A DNA stretch of 6,511 bases, from assembly GCA_022737715.1 (NCBI GenBank), contig JAIITD010000097.1:1-6511 (forward strand), read 5' to 3'. This DNA comes from Veillonella sp. GTDB taxonomy: Bacteria > Bacillota > Negativicutes > Veillonellales > Veillonellaceae. How positions within the stretch are numbered: the first letter of the stretch is position 1; each line of letters opens with the position of its first letter. The translations under genes were made by a program, and so were the position numbers. Under the pieces are notes generated by a model. The model did no database searches and had not been told where the DNA came from. It saw nothing but the letters and a program-made list of their open reading frames with translations. Positions 1-5,158 of this stretch are shown one piece after another.

Positions 1-802
1 GATGGATACACCTCGACTTGATGGGGAAGTACTGCTTTCTCACGTTTTAGGGAAGAATCGTATATATCTATATACGAATTATGATCAACCATTAGAGCAA
101 GAAGAACTGGATAGATTTAGACCGCTTGTCATTGAACGGGCTAAAGGACATTCTGTAGCATCTTTAACGGGAACAAAAGATTTTATGGGATTGACATTTG
201 CCGTCAATGATAAGGTCCTCATTCCTCGTCCTGATACAGAAACATTAGTAGAATATGTATTAAGTTCGTATCATCAACAAGACTCTATTCGAATCCTTGA
301 TATGTGTACGGGCCCTGGTACTATTTTGCTAAGTATCTTACATTATTTGCCTACAGCAACAGGGATGGGCCTTGATATTTCTCGTGATGCACTTGAAGTA
401 GCTGCACGGAATCAGGAAGCATTTAAGCTAGAGAATCGTAGCGAATTTCACGAATCGGATATGTTTTCTTATTTAGAACATCATAATGAGTTGTTTGATG
501 TGATTGTATCTAATCCGCCGTATATTCGATTAGAAGATAAGAAAATCCTGTCTCCTGATGTACTTAATGAGCCTCATATTGCATTATTTGGTGGTGAAGA
601 TGGACTTGATTTCTATCGTCAGCTAGCTATGGAGTGCGTTACATATCTAAAACCTTATGGCCTTGTAGCTTTTGAGGTAGGATATGATCAAGCTGAGGCT
701 GTGAAATCTTTACTGGAGGCTGTTGGTTCCTATGTAGATATATCTTTTGCAGCCGATTTAGCGGGCATTAATCGGGTTGTGACGGCTCGTGTGAAGGGGT
801 GA
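1..802 (+). CDS. prmC: Peptide chain release factor N5-glutamine methyltransferase, 5' end missing
   Basis: This cytoplasmic S-adenosylmethionine-dependent enzyme methylates the Gln of the GGQ motif in release factors RF1 and RF2, which aids termination of translation. About 266 residues are visible. Counting from the Met encoded at 2-4, the N-terminal helical domain begins at PRLDGEVLL (residues 4-12), LIPRPDTE lies at 73-80, the SAM-binding loop DMCTGPGTI at 100-108, the diagnostic catalytic NPPY at 171-174, and EPHIALFGGEDGLDFY at 190-205. Family members are about 280-290 residues, and PRLD normally lies 15-25 residues in. The Met at 2-4 is therefore probably internal, standing where Ile or Val is usual, and the true start lies upstream of the window. 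Pro105 in the SAM loop replaces the more common Ser. In many Firmicutes prfA (RF1) lies immediately upstream, but that is outside view. The stop codon TGA (800-802) forms part of the ribosome binding site of the next gene. Confidence 0.95.
   Translation, partial: MDTPRLDGEVLLSHVLGKNRIYLYTNYDQPLEQEELDRFRPLVIERAKGHSVASLTGTKDFMGLTFAVNDKVLIPRPDTETLVEYVLSSYHQQDSIRILDMCTGPGTILLSILHYLPTATGMGLDISRDALEVAARNQEAFKLENRSEFHESDMFSYLEHHNELFDVIVSNPPYIRLEDKKILSPDVLNEPHIALFGGEDGLDFYRQLAMECVTYLKPYGLVAFEVGYDQAEAVKSLLEAVGSYVDISFAADLAGINRVVTARVKG
794..802 (+). promoter_or_regulatory. Ribosome binding site overlapping the prmC stop; sets the GTG start of tsaC
   Basis: AAGGGGTGA resembles AGGAGGTGA, and its AAGGGG core ends 7 bases before the GTG at 807. 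It includes the last codons and the stop of prmC, so ribosomes finishing prmC are delivered to the tsaC start. The next in-frame ATG would cut into the conserved core of the protein, so GTG is the only sensible start. Confidence 0.7.
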
Positions 803-806
803 GATT

Positions 807-1841
807 GTGGAGACTAAAATCATTACCGAACTTACAAGAGAAAATCTTCAATTAGTTGCACATGCGTTGCGTCATGGTGACGTTGTCGCAATTCCTACGG
901 AAACCGTATATGGCCTTGGTGCCAATGGTCTCGATGCAGACGCAATGGATAAAATTTATGCTGCTAAAGGTCGTCCCTCAGATAATCCATTAATATTACA
1001 TGTACCAAATGCGGAAAGTATTAAACCGCTTGTGAAAGAAATACCTGAAACAGCAAAGCTATTGATTGAGGCTTTTTGGCCGGGTCCTTTAACAATTACA
1101 TTGCCTAAATCTGATCTCGTGCCTGACCGTGCAACTGGTGGGTTAGATCGGGTGGCATTACGTTGCCCAAATCATGGCGTGTGCCGTGACATATTAGCGA
1201 TGGCTGGTGTGCCAATTGCAGCTCCTAGTGCCAATATTTCAGGCCGTCCAAGCCCTACTTCTGCTCAAGCTGTTTATGATGATATGAACGGTCGTATTCC
1301 TTATATTGTGGATGCTGGAATCTGTACGATTGGTGTGGAATCGACGGTTGTAGAGGTTAGAGATGATGGGGTGACCATCTTACGGCCCGGCGGCATCACA
1401 AAAGAAATGTTAGAACAAGTTGTAGCTAATGTGTCTTATGATCCATTCTTATCGTCTCAAAATGAAGCGCCAAAGGCTCCGGGTATGAAGTATAAGCATT
1501 ATGCTCCAGATGCACCTATGCGTGCATTTATAGGCAATCCCAAGGATGTGGCGGAAGTTTTCAACAATGTAATTCATGAACAGGAAACTAAACGTGGTGC
1601 ATTTCTTGTTAGCCAAGAAACATATGATTTGTTAAAAGATAGTGTACACGGTGAATTTCATGTATATGGACATAGTGGTGATGCAGTAGCCTTGGCTCAT
1701 GATTTTTATAAGACACTACATCATTTTAATGAATGTGATGTAGATTATATTTTAGCAGAAGGTGTTCAGAATACAGGCCTTGGCGTAGCGGTCATGAATC
1801 GCATGGAAAAGGCGTGTGCTGGTCAGATTGTCTACTTATAA
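807..1841 (+). CDS. tsaC: L-threonylcarbamoyladenylate synthase, Sua5/YwlC long form
   Basis: The enzyme condenses Thr, bicarbonate and ATP into threonylcarbamoyl-AMP, the first step in making t6A37 in tRNAs that read ANN codons; TsaD with partners then transfers the group. The YrdC-like domain spans about residues 12-200, with PTETVYGLGAN at 30-40, KGRPSDNPLI at 54-63, APSANISGRPSPT at 139-151 and GVESTVV at 176-182. The linker APGMKYKHYAP (224-234), characteristic of Sua5, leads into the C-terminal Sua5 domain, about 236-344. The length of 344 residues matches the two-domain form (B. subtilis YwlC is about the same), not the short E. coli TsaC of about 190 residues. The synonyms ywlC and sua5 apply. 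The GTG start lies 4 bases after prmC, suggesting coupling. No terminator follows, so transcription may run on into ywlE. Confidence 0.95.
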   Translation: METKIITELTRENLQLVAHALRHGDVVAIPTETVYGLGANGLDADAMDKIYAAKGRPSDNPLILHVPNAESIKPLVKEIPETAKLLIEAFWPGPLTITLPKSDLVPDRATGGLDRVALRCPNHGVCRDILAMAGVPIAAPSANISGRPSPTSAQAVYDDMNGRIPYIVDAGICTIGVESTVVEVRDDGVTILRPGGITKEMLEQVVANVSYDPFLSSQNEAPKAPGMKYKHYAPDAPMRAFIGNPKDVAEVFNNVIHEQETKRGAFLVSQETYDLLKDSVHGEFHVYGHSGDAVALAHDFYKTLHHFNECDVDYILAEGVQNTGLGVAVMNRMEKACAGQIVYL

Positions 1842-1887
1842 GCAATTAGGTAATATTTATTATGTCCATTCATAATAGAAAAATGTC

Positions 1888-1915
1888 TTTACATATTGGA
1901 TGTATTTGCTATAAT
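1888..1915 (+). promoter_or_regulatory. Strong sigma-A type promoter with extended -10, for ywlE-rpiB(-glyA)
   Basis: The -35 box is TTTACA (1888-1893, 5 of 6 consensus bases). A 16-base spacer follows, then a perfect TATAAT (1910-1915) preceded by TGC (1907-1909), the extended -10 motif. Transcription should start near 1922, giving a leader of about 35 bases before ywlE. This is the best-matching promoter in the window. Confidence 0.8.
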
Positions 1916-1924
1916 GTATAAATA

Positions 1925-1941
1925 GCCACAGAAATTGTGGC
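1925..1941 (+). promoter_or_regulatory. Hairpin at the predicted 5' end of the ywlE mRNA
   Basis: GCCACA (1925-1930) and TGTGGC (1936-1941) form a perfect 6-bp inverted repeat around the 5-base loop GAAAT. It would start only about 3-4 bases into the transcript. No U-tract follows, so it is not a terminator. The likely roles are protecting the 5' end of the mRNA from decay or acting as an operator-like site; the sequence alone does not decide which. It ends 3 bases before the AAGGA ribosome binding site (1945-1949), so the site stays accessible. Confidence 0.5.
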
Positions 1942-1956
1942 AGTAAGGATGTCATT

Positions 1957-2397
1957 ATGAATATTTTGTATGTATGTACTGGTAATACCTGTCGTAGCCC
2001 AATGGCAGAAGGTATTACGCGGGCCTTAGCAACAGAGTTTGGTCTAGATGTGAACGTCGTTTCGGCTGGATTATTTGCCGCTTATGGTGCTAAGCCTACA
2101 GAAGAAGCTGTGATTGCGATTCAATCTATCGCTGATATTTCTGGCCATGAATCAAGACCTCTTACAATGGAGCTTGTCAATTCAGCGGATTTGATTATTG
2201 GTATGACACAAGACCATAAATCTGTGTTACTTCGTCAATTTCCATTTGAAGTAGCTAAAATTAAAACCCTTGCTGAATGGGGGCATGGTACAGGAGATGT
2301 GGTAGATCCTTTCGGTTCCAATCAAGACGTGTATAATCAATGTGCTGAGCAAATTTATAATTTGGTGAAAGCTGGATTAGTATCATCAAAAGAATAG
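1957..2397 (+). CDS. ywlE: Low-molecular-weight phosphatase, protein-arginine phosphatase type (YwlE)
   Basis: This cytoplasmic phosphatase belongs to the low-molecular-weight protein tyrosine phosphatase fold. The P-loop CTGNTCRS occupies residues 7-14, with nucleophile Cys7 and Arg13 in the CX5R signature, followed by PMAEG. The general-acid loop DPFG is at 117-120 (Asp117). At 146 residues it has the family's usual length. Thr11 within the P-loop is, from published YwlE work, the residue that steers specificity toward phospho-arginine; tyrosine phosphatases of the fold usually carry Ile there. I therefore call it an arginine phosphatase, the counterpart of the McsB kinase, though no kinase gene is in view. 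AAGGA at 1945-1949 lies 7 bases before the ATG. It is the first gene after the promoter at 1888-1915, and its stop overlaps the rpiB ribosome binding site. Its place before rpiB and glyA matches ywlE in Bacillus. Confidence 0.9.
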   Translation: MNILYVCTGNTCRSPMAEGITRALATEFGLDVNVVSAGLFAAYGAKPTEEAVIAIQSIADISGHESRPLTMELVNSADLIIGMTQDHKSVLLRQFPFEVAKIKTLAEWGHGTGDVVDPFGSNQDVYNQCAEQIYNLVKAGLVSSKE

Positions 2398-2408
2398 GAG
2401 ATAGAGCT

Positions 2409-2846
2409 ATGAAAATTGCTATTGGTTGTGATCATGGTGGATTACATTTAAAACAAGAAATTAAGGAATTATTGTCTACATTAGGCCATGAAGTGGAAGA
2501 TTTTGGTACACATAGTACAGAATCTTGTGACTATCCGGATATTGCTGAACCAGTAGCACATGCCGTTGTAGATGGTGCAGCAGATCGAGGTATCTTAATC
2601 TGTGGTACAGGCATTGGGATTGGTATTGCAGCCAACAAAATTGTAGGTGTACGTGCAGCGCTTTGTCACGATACATTTTCCGCACATGCTAGTCGTGAAC
2701 ATAATAATGCCAATATTCTTACGATGGGGGAACGCGTGATTGGACCGGGCCTTGCAAAGGATATTGTTACGATTTGGCTTAATACAGAATTTGAAGGCGG
2801 ACGTCACGCGCGTCGCGTAGAAAAAATTTCTGCTCTTGAAAAATAA
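2409..2846 (+). CDS. rpiB: Ribose-5-phosphate isomerase B
   Basis: The enzyme interconverts ribose 5-phosphate and ribulose 5-phosphate in the non-oxidative pentose phosphate pathway, in the cytoplasm. Catalytic and binding residues of the RpiB/LacAB fold are all present: CDHGG at 7-11 (Asp8, His9), the base Cys65 with Thr67 in CGTGIGIGIAANK (65-77), REHNNAN at 96-102 (His98, Asn99), and the phosphate-binding arginines of GGRHARRV (Arg132, Arg136). At 145 residues it is full length. The Cys and the single-gene setting favour RpiB over the galactose-6-phosphate isomerase subunits LacA/LacB. AGGAG (2396-2400) overlaps the ywlE stop and lies 8 bases before the ATG, so the two genes are translated from one mRNA. 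The product supplies ribose phosphate for PRPP, the co-substrate of Upp encoded downstream. Confidence 0.95.
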   Translation: MKIAIGCDHGGLHLKQEIKELLSTLGHEVEDFGTHSTESCDYPDIAEPVAHAVVDGAADRGILICGTGIGIGIAANKIVGVRAALCHDTFSAHASREHNNANILTMGERVIGPGLAKDIVTIWLNTEFEGGRHARRVEKISALEK

Positions 2847-2852
2847 TACATC

Positions 2853-2880
2853 TTTACTCAATTAGTTATCACATTATATT
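2853..2880 (+). promoter_or_regulatory. Candidate weak promoter for glyA
   Basis: TTTACT (2853-2858) and TATATT (2875-2880) are separated by 16 bases, matching 4 of 6 and 5 of 6 consensus bases. The start of transcription would be near 2887, about 20 bases before the glyA ATG. The region is AT-rich, so a chance match is possible. There is no terminator after rpiB, so glyA may also be read from the ywlE promoter. Confidence 0.4.
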
Positions 2881-2905
2881 TACATATGTTTCAAGGAGGA
2901 TTCCC

Positions 2906-4147
2906 ATGAGTTTCTTAGCAAAACAAGACCCTAATGTTAAAGCAGTTATCGATCAAGAATTAATGCGTCAACGCGATAAATTAGAAATGATCGCTTCTGA
3001 AAATATCGTATCCCAAGCCGTTATGGAAGCTCAAGGTAGTGTATTGACTAATAAATACGCCGAAGGCTACCCTGGCAAACGTTATTATGGTGGCTGTGAA
3101 CATGTGGATGTAGTAGAAACATTGGCTATTGAACGCGCTAAACGTTTGTTTGGTGCAGAACATGCAAATGTACAACCACATTCTGGGTCTCAAGCTAACT
3201 TCGCTGTATATTTTGCTATGTTAAAACCTGGTGACACTATTGTCGGCATGAACTTGTCCCATGGTGGTCACTTAACACATGGTTCTCCTGTAAACGTATC
3301 TGGTACATATTTCAATGTTGTTCCTTACGGTGTTAATGCAGAAACTCAACAAATCGACTATGATGAATTCCGCAAAATCGTATTAGAAGCAAAACCTAAA
3401 TTGATCATTGCTGGTGGTAGTGCTTACAGCCGTCAAATCGACTTCAAGAAAATGGCTGATGTAGCTCACGAAGTAGGCGCTATTTTCATGGTAGACATGG
3501 CTCACTTTGCTGGCCTTGTAGCTGCTGGCTTACATCCAAATCCAGTAGAATATGCTGATATCGTTACAACTACAACACATAAAACATTGCGTGGTCCTCG
3601 TGGCGGTATGATTTTGTGTAAAGAAGAATATGCAAAAGCTATTGATAAAGCTGTATTCCCTGGTATCCAAGGTGGTCCTTTGATGCATGTTATCGCTGCA
3701 AAAGCCGTTGCATTAGGTGAAGCTTTACAACCAGAATTTAAAGAATACGCTGAACAAGTTATTAAAAATGCAAAAGTATTGGCTGCTGAATTGATGGCTA
3801 AAGGTTTGACTATCGTTTCTGGTGGTACAGATACACATGTTATGCTTGTAGATGTGCGCAACACAGGCTTAACTGGTAAAGAAGCAGAACATCTTCTTGA
3901 CGAAATCGGCATCACAGCTAATAAAAATACAATTCCATTCGATCCAGCTAGCCCATTTGTAACTAGTGGTGTTCGTTTAGGTACACCTGCATTGACTACA
4001 CGTGGTCTTAAAGAAGACGATATGAAAGAAATTGCAGATATCATTGCTACAGTACTTCAAAACCCAGAAGATACAGCAAAACACCAAGATGCTGCAAAAC
4101 GCGTAGCTGCATTATGTGAAAAATATCCTTTATACCCTAACTTATAA
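2906..4147 (+). CDS. glyA: Serine hydroxymethyltransferase
   Basis: This PLP enzyme converts serine and tetrahydrofolate to glycine and 5,10-methylene-tetrahydrofolate, the main entry of one-carbon units for purine, thymidylate and methionine synthesis. Landmarks are SENIVS at 31-36, YAEGYPGKRYYGG at 51-63, PHSGSQAN at 91-98, His122 in GGHLTHG (expected to stack on PLP), the PLP-nitrogen partner Asp197 in VDMAHFAG, the Schiff-base Lys226 in TTTTHKTLRGPRGG, and the substrate-carboxylate Arg357 in TSGVRLGTPA. At 413 residues it has normal length. AAGGAGGA (2893-2900) lies 5 bases before the ATG, a strong ribosome binding site. Codons are heavily biased (GGT, GCT, CGT, CAA, GAA), unlike prmC, which fits high expression. 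The gene ends in a strong terminator. Placement between rpiB and upp matches the Bacillus gene order. Confidence 0.98.
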   Translation: MSFLAKQDPNVKAVIDQELMRQRDKLEMIASENIVSQAVMEAQGSVLTNKYAEGYPGKRYYGGCEHVDVVETLAIERAKRLFGAEHANVQPHSGSQANFAVYFAMLKPGDTIVGMNLSHGGHLTHGSPVNVSGTYFNVVPYGVNAETQQIDYDEFRKIVLEAKPKLIIAGGSAYSRQIDFKKMADVAHEVGAIFMVDMAHFAGLVAAGLHPNPVEYADIVTTTTHKTLRGPRGGMILCKEEYAKAIDKAVFPGIQGGPLMHVIAAKAVALGEALQPEFKEYAEQVIKNAKVLAAELMAKGLTIVSGGTDTHVMLVDVRNTGLTGKEAEHLLDEIGITANKNTIPFDPASPFVTSGVRLGTPALTTRGLKEDDMKEIADIIATVLQNPEDTAKHQDAAKRVAALCEKYPLYPNL

Positions 4148-4175
4148 TTTATAGGTATTGGTATAGTAAGAACCC

Positions 4176-4213
4176 AAAAGGGTGAGCAAGAGTTTTTCTT
4201 GCTCACCCTTTTT
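4176..4213 (+). terminator. Strong intrinsic terminator after glyA
   Basis: AAAAGGGTGAGCAAG (4176-4190) pairs perfectly with CTTGCTCACCCTTTT (4198-4212) over 15 bp around a 7-base loop. The core of 11 pairs beginning with GGG is followed by T5 (4209-4213). It ends the ywlE-rpiB-glyA transcription unit and separates it from upp. Confidence 0.95.
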
Positions 4214-4245
4214 ATGTTGTAGTGGTCATATTTATATGGCAGGAT

Positions 4246-4274
4246 TTGTAAATATGTGATAGAGTATGTATGAA
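4246..4274 (+). promoter_or_regulatory. Candidate promoter for upp
   Basis: TTGTAA (4246-4251) and TATGAA (4269-4274) have an ideal 17-base spacer, and each matches 4 of 6 consensus bases. The predicted start of transcription is near 4281, just before the leader hairpin. Because the glyA terminator lies upstream and upp needs its own start, a promoter is expected in 4214-4320. This is the best match I found, but it is not strong. Confidence 0.45.
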
Positions 4275-4284
4275 TAGTAAAAGG

Positions 4285-4317
4285 CCGAAATAATGATTTC
4301 GGATTCGGATTGTTTTT
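4285..4317 (+). promoter_or_regulatory. upp leader hairpin with two pairing registers and a following U-run
   Basis: CCGAAAT (4285-4291) pairs perfectly with ATTTCGG (4296-4302) around AATG. The hexamer TTCGGA is repeated in tandem (4298-4303 and 4304-4309), so CCGAA can pair instead with the second copy at 4304-4308. T5 follows at 4313-4317. The first form resembles a 5'-end stabilising hairpin, the second a weak terminator stem close to a U-run. I see no PyrR-binding consensus. Function is inferred from structure only. Confidence 0.4.
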
Positions 4318-4332
4318 ATAGGGGGCATAATC

Positions 4333-4959
4333 ATGAACGTTAATGTTATGACACATCCATTGATTCATCATAAGGTTACATTGATGCGTGATGTACAAAC
4401 AGGTTCAAAAGATTTCCGCGAATTATTAGATGAAATTACATTGTTGATGGGCTATGAAATTACACGTAATTTGCCATTAGAAGATGTAGAAGTGCAAACA
4501 CCATTGACTAAGATGACAGGTAAACGCATTGCCGGTAAAAAATTAGGCATTATTCCAATTTTGCGTGCTGGTCTTGGCATGGTAAATGGCATGCTTAGCT
4601 TGATTCCAACAGCTAAGGTTGGTCATGTCGGTTTATATCGTGATCCAGAAACATTAAAACCAGTAGAATATTATTGCAAATTACCTAGCGACGTGGGCGA
4701 ACGCGATTTCATCGTTACCGATCCAATGCTTGCTACTGGTGGTAGTGCATCTGCAGCGATTACGTTGTTGAAAGAAAAAGGTGCTAAGAGCATTAAATTG
4801 ATGTGCCTCGTAGCGGCTCCTGAAGGTGTAGAGGTTGTTAACAAAGAACATCCTGATGTACCTATTTATGTAGCAGCTCTTGATGAAACATTGAATGAAC
4901 ATGGTTATATCTTGCCTGGTTTAGGGGATGCTGGGGACCGTATCTTTGGTACAAAATAA
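4333..4959 (+). CDS. upp: Uracil phosphoribosyltransferase
   Basis: This cytoplasmic salvage enzyme makes UMP and pyrophosphate from uracil and PRPP. Landmarks are HPLIHHKVTLMRD (8-20), the typical UPRT opening, ILRAGLGM (76-83), the PRPP-binding loop TDPMLATGGSA (129-139), and the uracil-binding C-terminus GYILPGLGDAGDRIFGTK (191-208). At 208 residues it matches the standard bacterial length. AGGGGG (4320-4325), 7 bases before the ATG, serves as the ribosome binding site; it departs from AGGAGG by one base. It forms a one-gene transcription unit between two intrinsic terminators. In Bacillus upp follows glyA and precedes the ATP synthase genes; here the glyA-upp link is kept but cggR-gap follows. 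Confidence 0.97.
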   Translation: MNVNVMTHPLIHHKVTLMRDVQTGSKDFRELLDEITLLMGYEITRNLPLEDVEVQTPLTKMTGKRIAGKKLGIIPILRAGLGMVNGMLSLIPTAKVGHVGLYRDPETLKPVEYYCKLPSDVGERDFIVTDPMLATGGSASAAITLLKEKGAKSIKLMCLVAAPEGVEVVNKEHPDVPIYVAALDETLNEHGYILPGLGDAGDRIFGTK

Positions 4960-4960
4960 T

Positions 4961-4974
4961 CACGACACACGACA
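4961..4974 (+). repeat. Tandem duplication of a 7-mer
   Basis: CACGACA occurs twice head to tail (4961-4967 and 4968-4974), starting one base after the upp stop codon. No role is evident; it may be a slippage product in the 3' untranslated region. Confidence 0.5.
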
Positions 4975-4978
4975 TATG

Positions 4979-4994
4979 ATAGATATATATCTAT
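4979..4994. repeat. Perfect 16-bp AT palindrome downstream of upp
   Basis: ATAGATATATATCTAT reads the same on both strands with no spacer. It lies between the upp stop and its terminator. It could be a protein-binding site, but alternating AT runs produce palindromes easily and no promoter is placed to be controlled by it. Confidence 0.5.
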
Positions 4995-5004
4995 AAATAC
5001 AATG

Positions 5005-5032
5005 TAAAAGACGCCCGAAAGGGCGTTTTTTA
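5005..5032 (+). terminator. Intrinsic terminator after upp, GAAA tetraloop
   Basis: ACGCCC (5011-5016) pairs with GGGCGT (5021-5026) closed by a GAAA loop. The stem extends through a G-T wobble to 5005/5032, with T6 at 5026-5031. It ends the upp unit and lies directly against the -35 box of the cggR promoter. Confidence 0.93.
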
Positions 5033-5033
5033 C

Positions 5034-5062
5034 TTGAATAAAGTTGTAATAAGGTATAAAAT
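5034..5062 (+). promoter_or_regulatory. Promoter of the cggR-gap operon
   Basis: TTGAAT (5034-5039) and TAAAAT (5057-5062) are separated by 17 bases, matching 4 of 6 and 5 of 6 consensus bases. TATAAA at 5055-5060 would be an alternative -10 with a short 15-base spacer. The start of transcription is predicted near 5069, giving a leader of about 90 bases that contains the CggR operator. The -35 begins 2 bases after the upp terminator ends. Confidence 0.6.
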
Positions 5063-5092
5063 AATCATGTAGAAGTATTTTTTTATTCTAGG

Positions 5093-5128
5093 TGGGACTA
5101 ATTTTGTTTGTCTGGGACGAATATCGTT
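5093..5128 (+). promoter_or_regulatory. CggR operator, two direct repeats at 20-bp period
   Basis: The site reads TGGGAC-N6-TGTT-N4-TGGGAC-N6-CGTT: TGGGAC at 5093-5098 and 5113-5118, TGTT at 5105-5108, CGTT at 5125-5128. The B. subtilis cggR-gapA operator is known as CGGGAC-N6-TGTC-N4-CGGGAC-N6-TGTC, so the spacing is identical and each GGGAC core is kept. It lies about +25 to +60 from the predicted start of transcription, as an in-leader operator, directly before the gene for its presumed repressor. This argues for autoregulation of cggR-gap, released by fructose 1,6-bisphosphate. Confidence 0.88.
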
Positions 5129-5139
5129 ATCCTTATCAA

Positions 5140-5158
5140 AGGGTAAAGGAGGAACCCT
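5140..5158 (+). promoter_or_regulatory. cggR ribosome binding site within a small hairpin loop
   Basis: AGGGT (5140-5144) and ACCCT (5154-5158) form a perfect 5-bp stem whose loop holds AAAGGAGG (5145-5152), the ribosome binding site 6 bases before the ATG. An upstream TCCTT (5130-5134) could instead pair with AAGGA (5146-5150) and cover the site. The ribosome binding site is certain; the folding is speculative. Confidence 0.5.

Noticed and set aside
2..4. ATG as the true start of prmC
   Set aside because: The conserved PRLD segment follows after two residues instead of 15-25, and there is no room for a ribosome binding site in the window, so this Met is probably internal.
1858..1877. Inverted repeat TATTATG / CATAATA as a terminator after tsaC
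   Set aside because: It is a 7-bp stem with one G-C pair and no U-run after it, too weak to terminate. It could be a chance AT-rich repeat or an operator upstream of the -35 box.
2476..2861. Two overlapping minus-strand frames across rpiB
   Set aside because: They are shadows of the rpiB coding sequence with no start signal or motif.
3502..4044. A 180-codon open frame on the minus strand inside glyA
   Set aside because: It is wholly antisense to a certain gene, has no ribosome binding site or recognisable domain, and arises from the biased codons of glyA.
4320..4326. G5 run before upp as a reiterative-initiation site like that of pyrG
   Set aside because: It sits at ideal ribosome-binding distance from the ATG and no promoter lies at the right distance upstream for transcription to start there, so a Shine-Dalgarno role is simpler.
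4057..4398. A 113-codon minus-strand frame bridging glyA, the terminator and upp
   Set aside because: It runs through a strong terminator stem and both flanking genes, and its protein is low-complexity with no family likeness.
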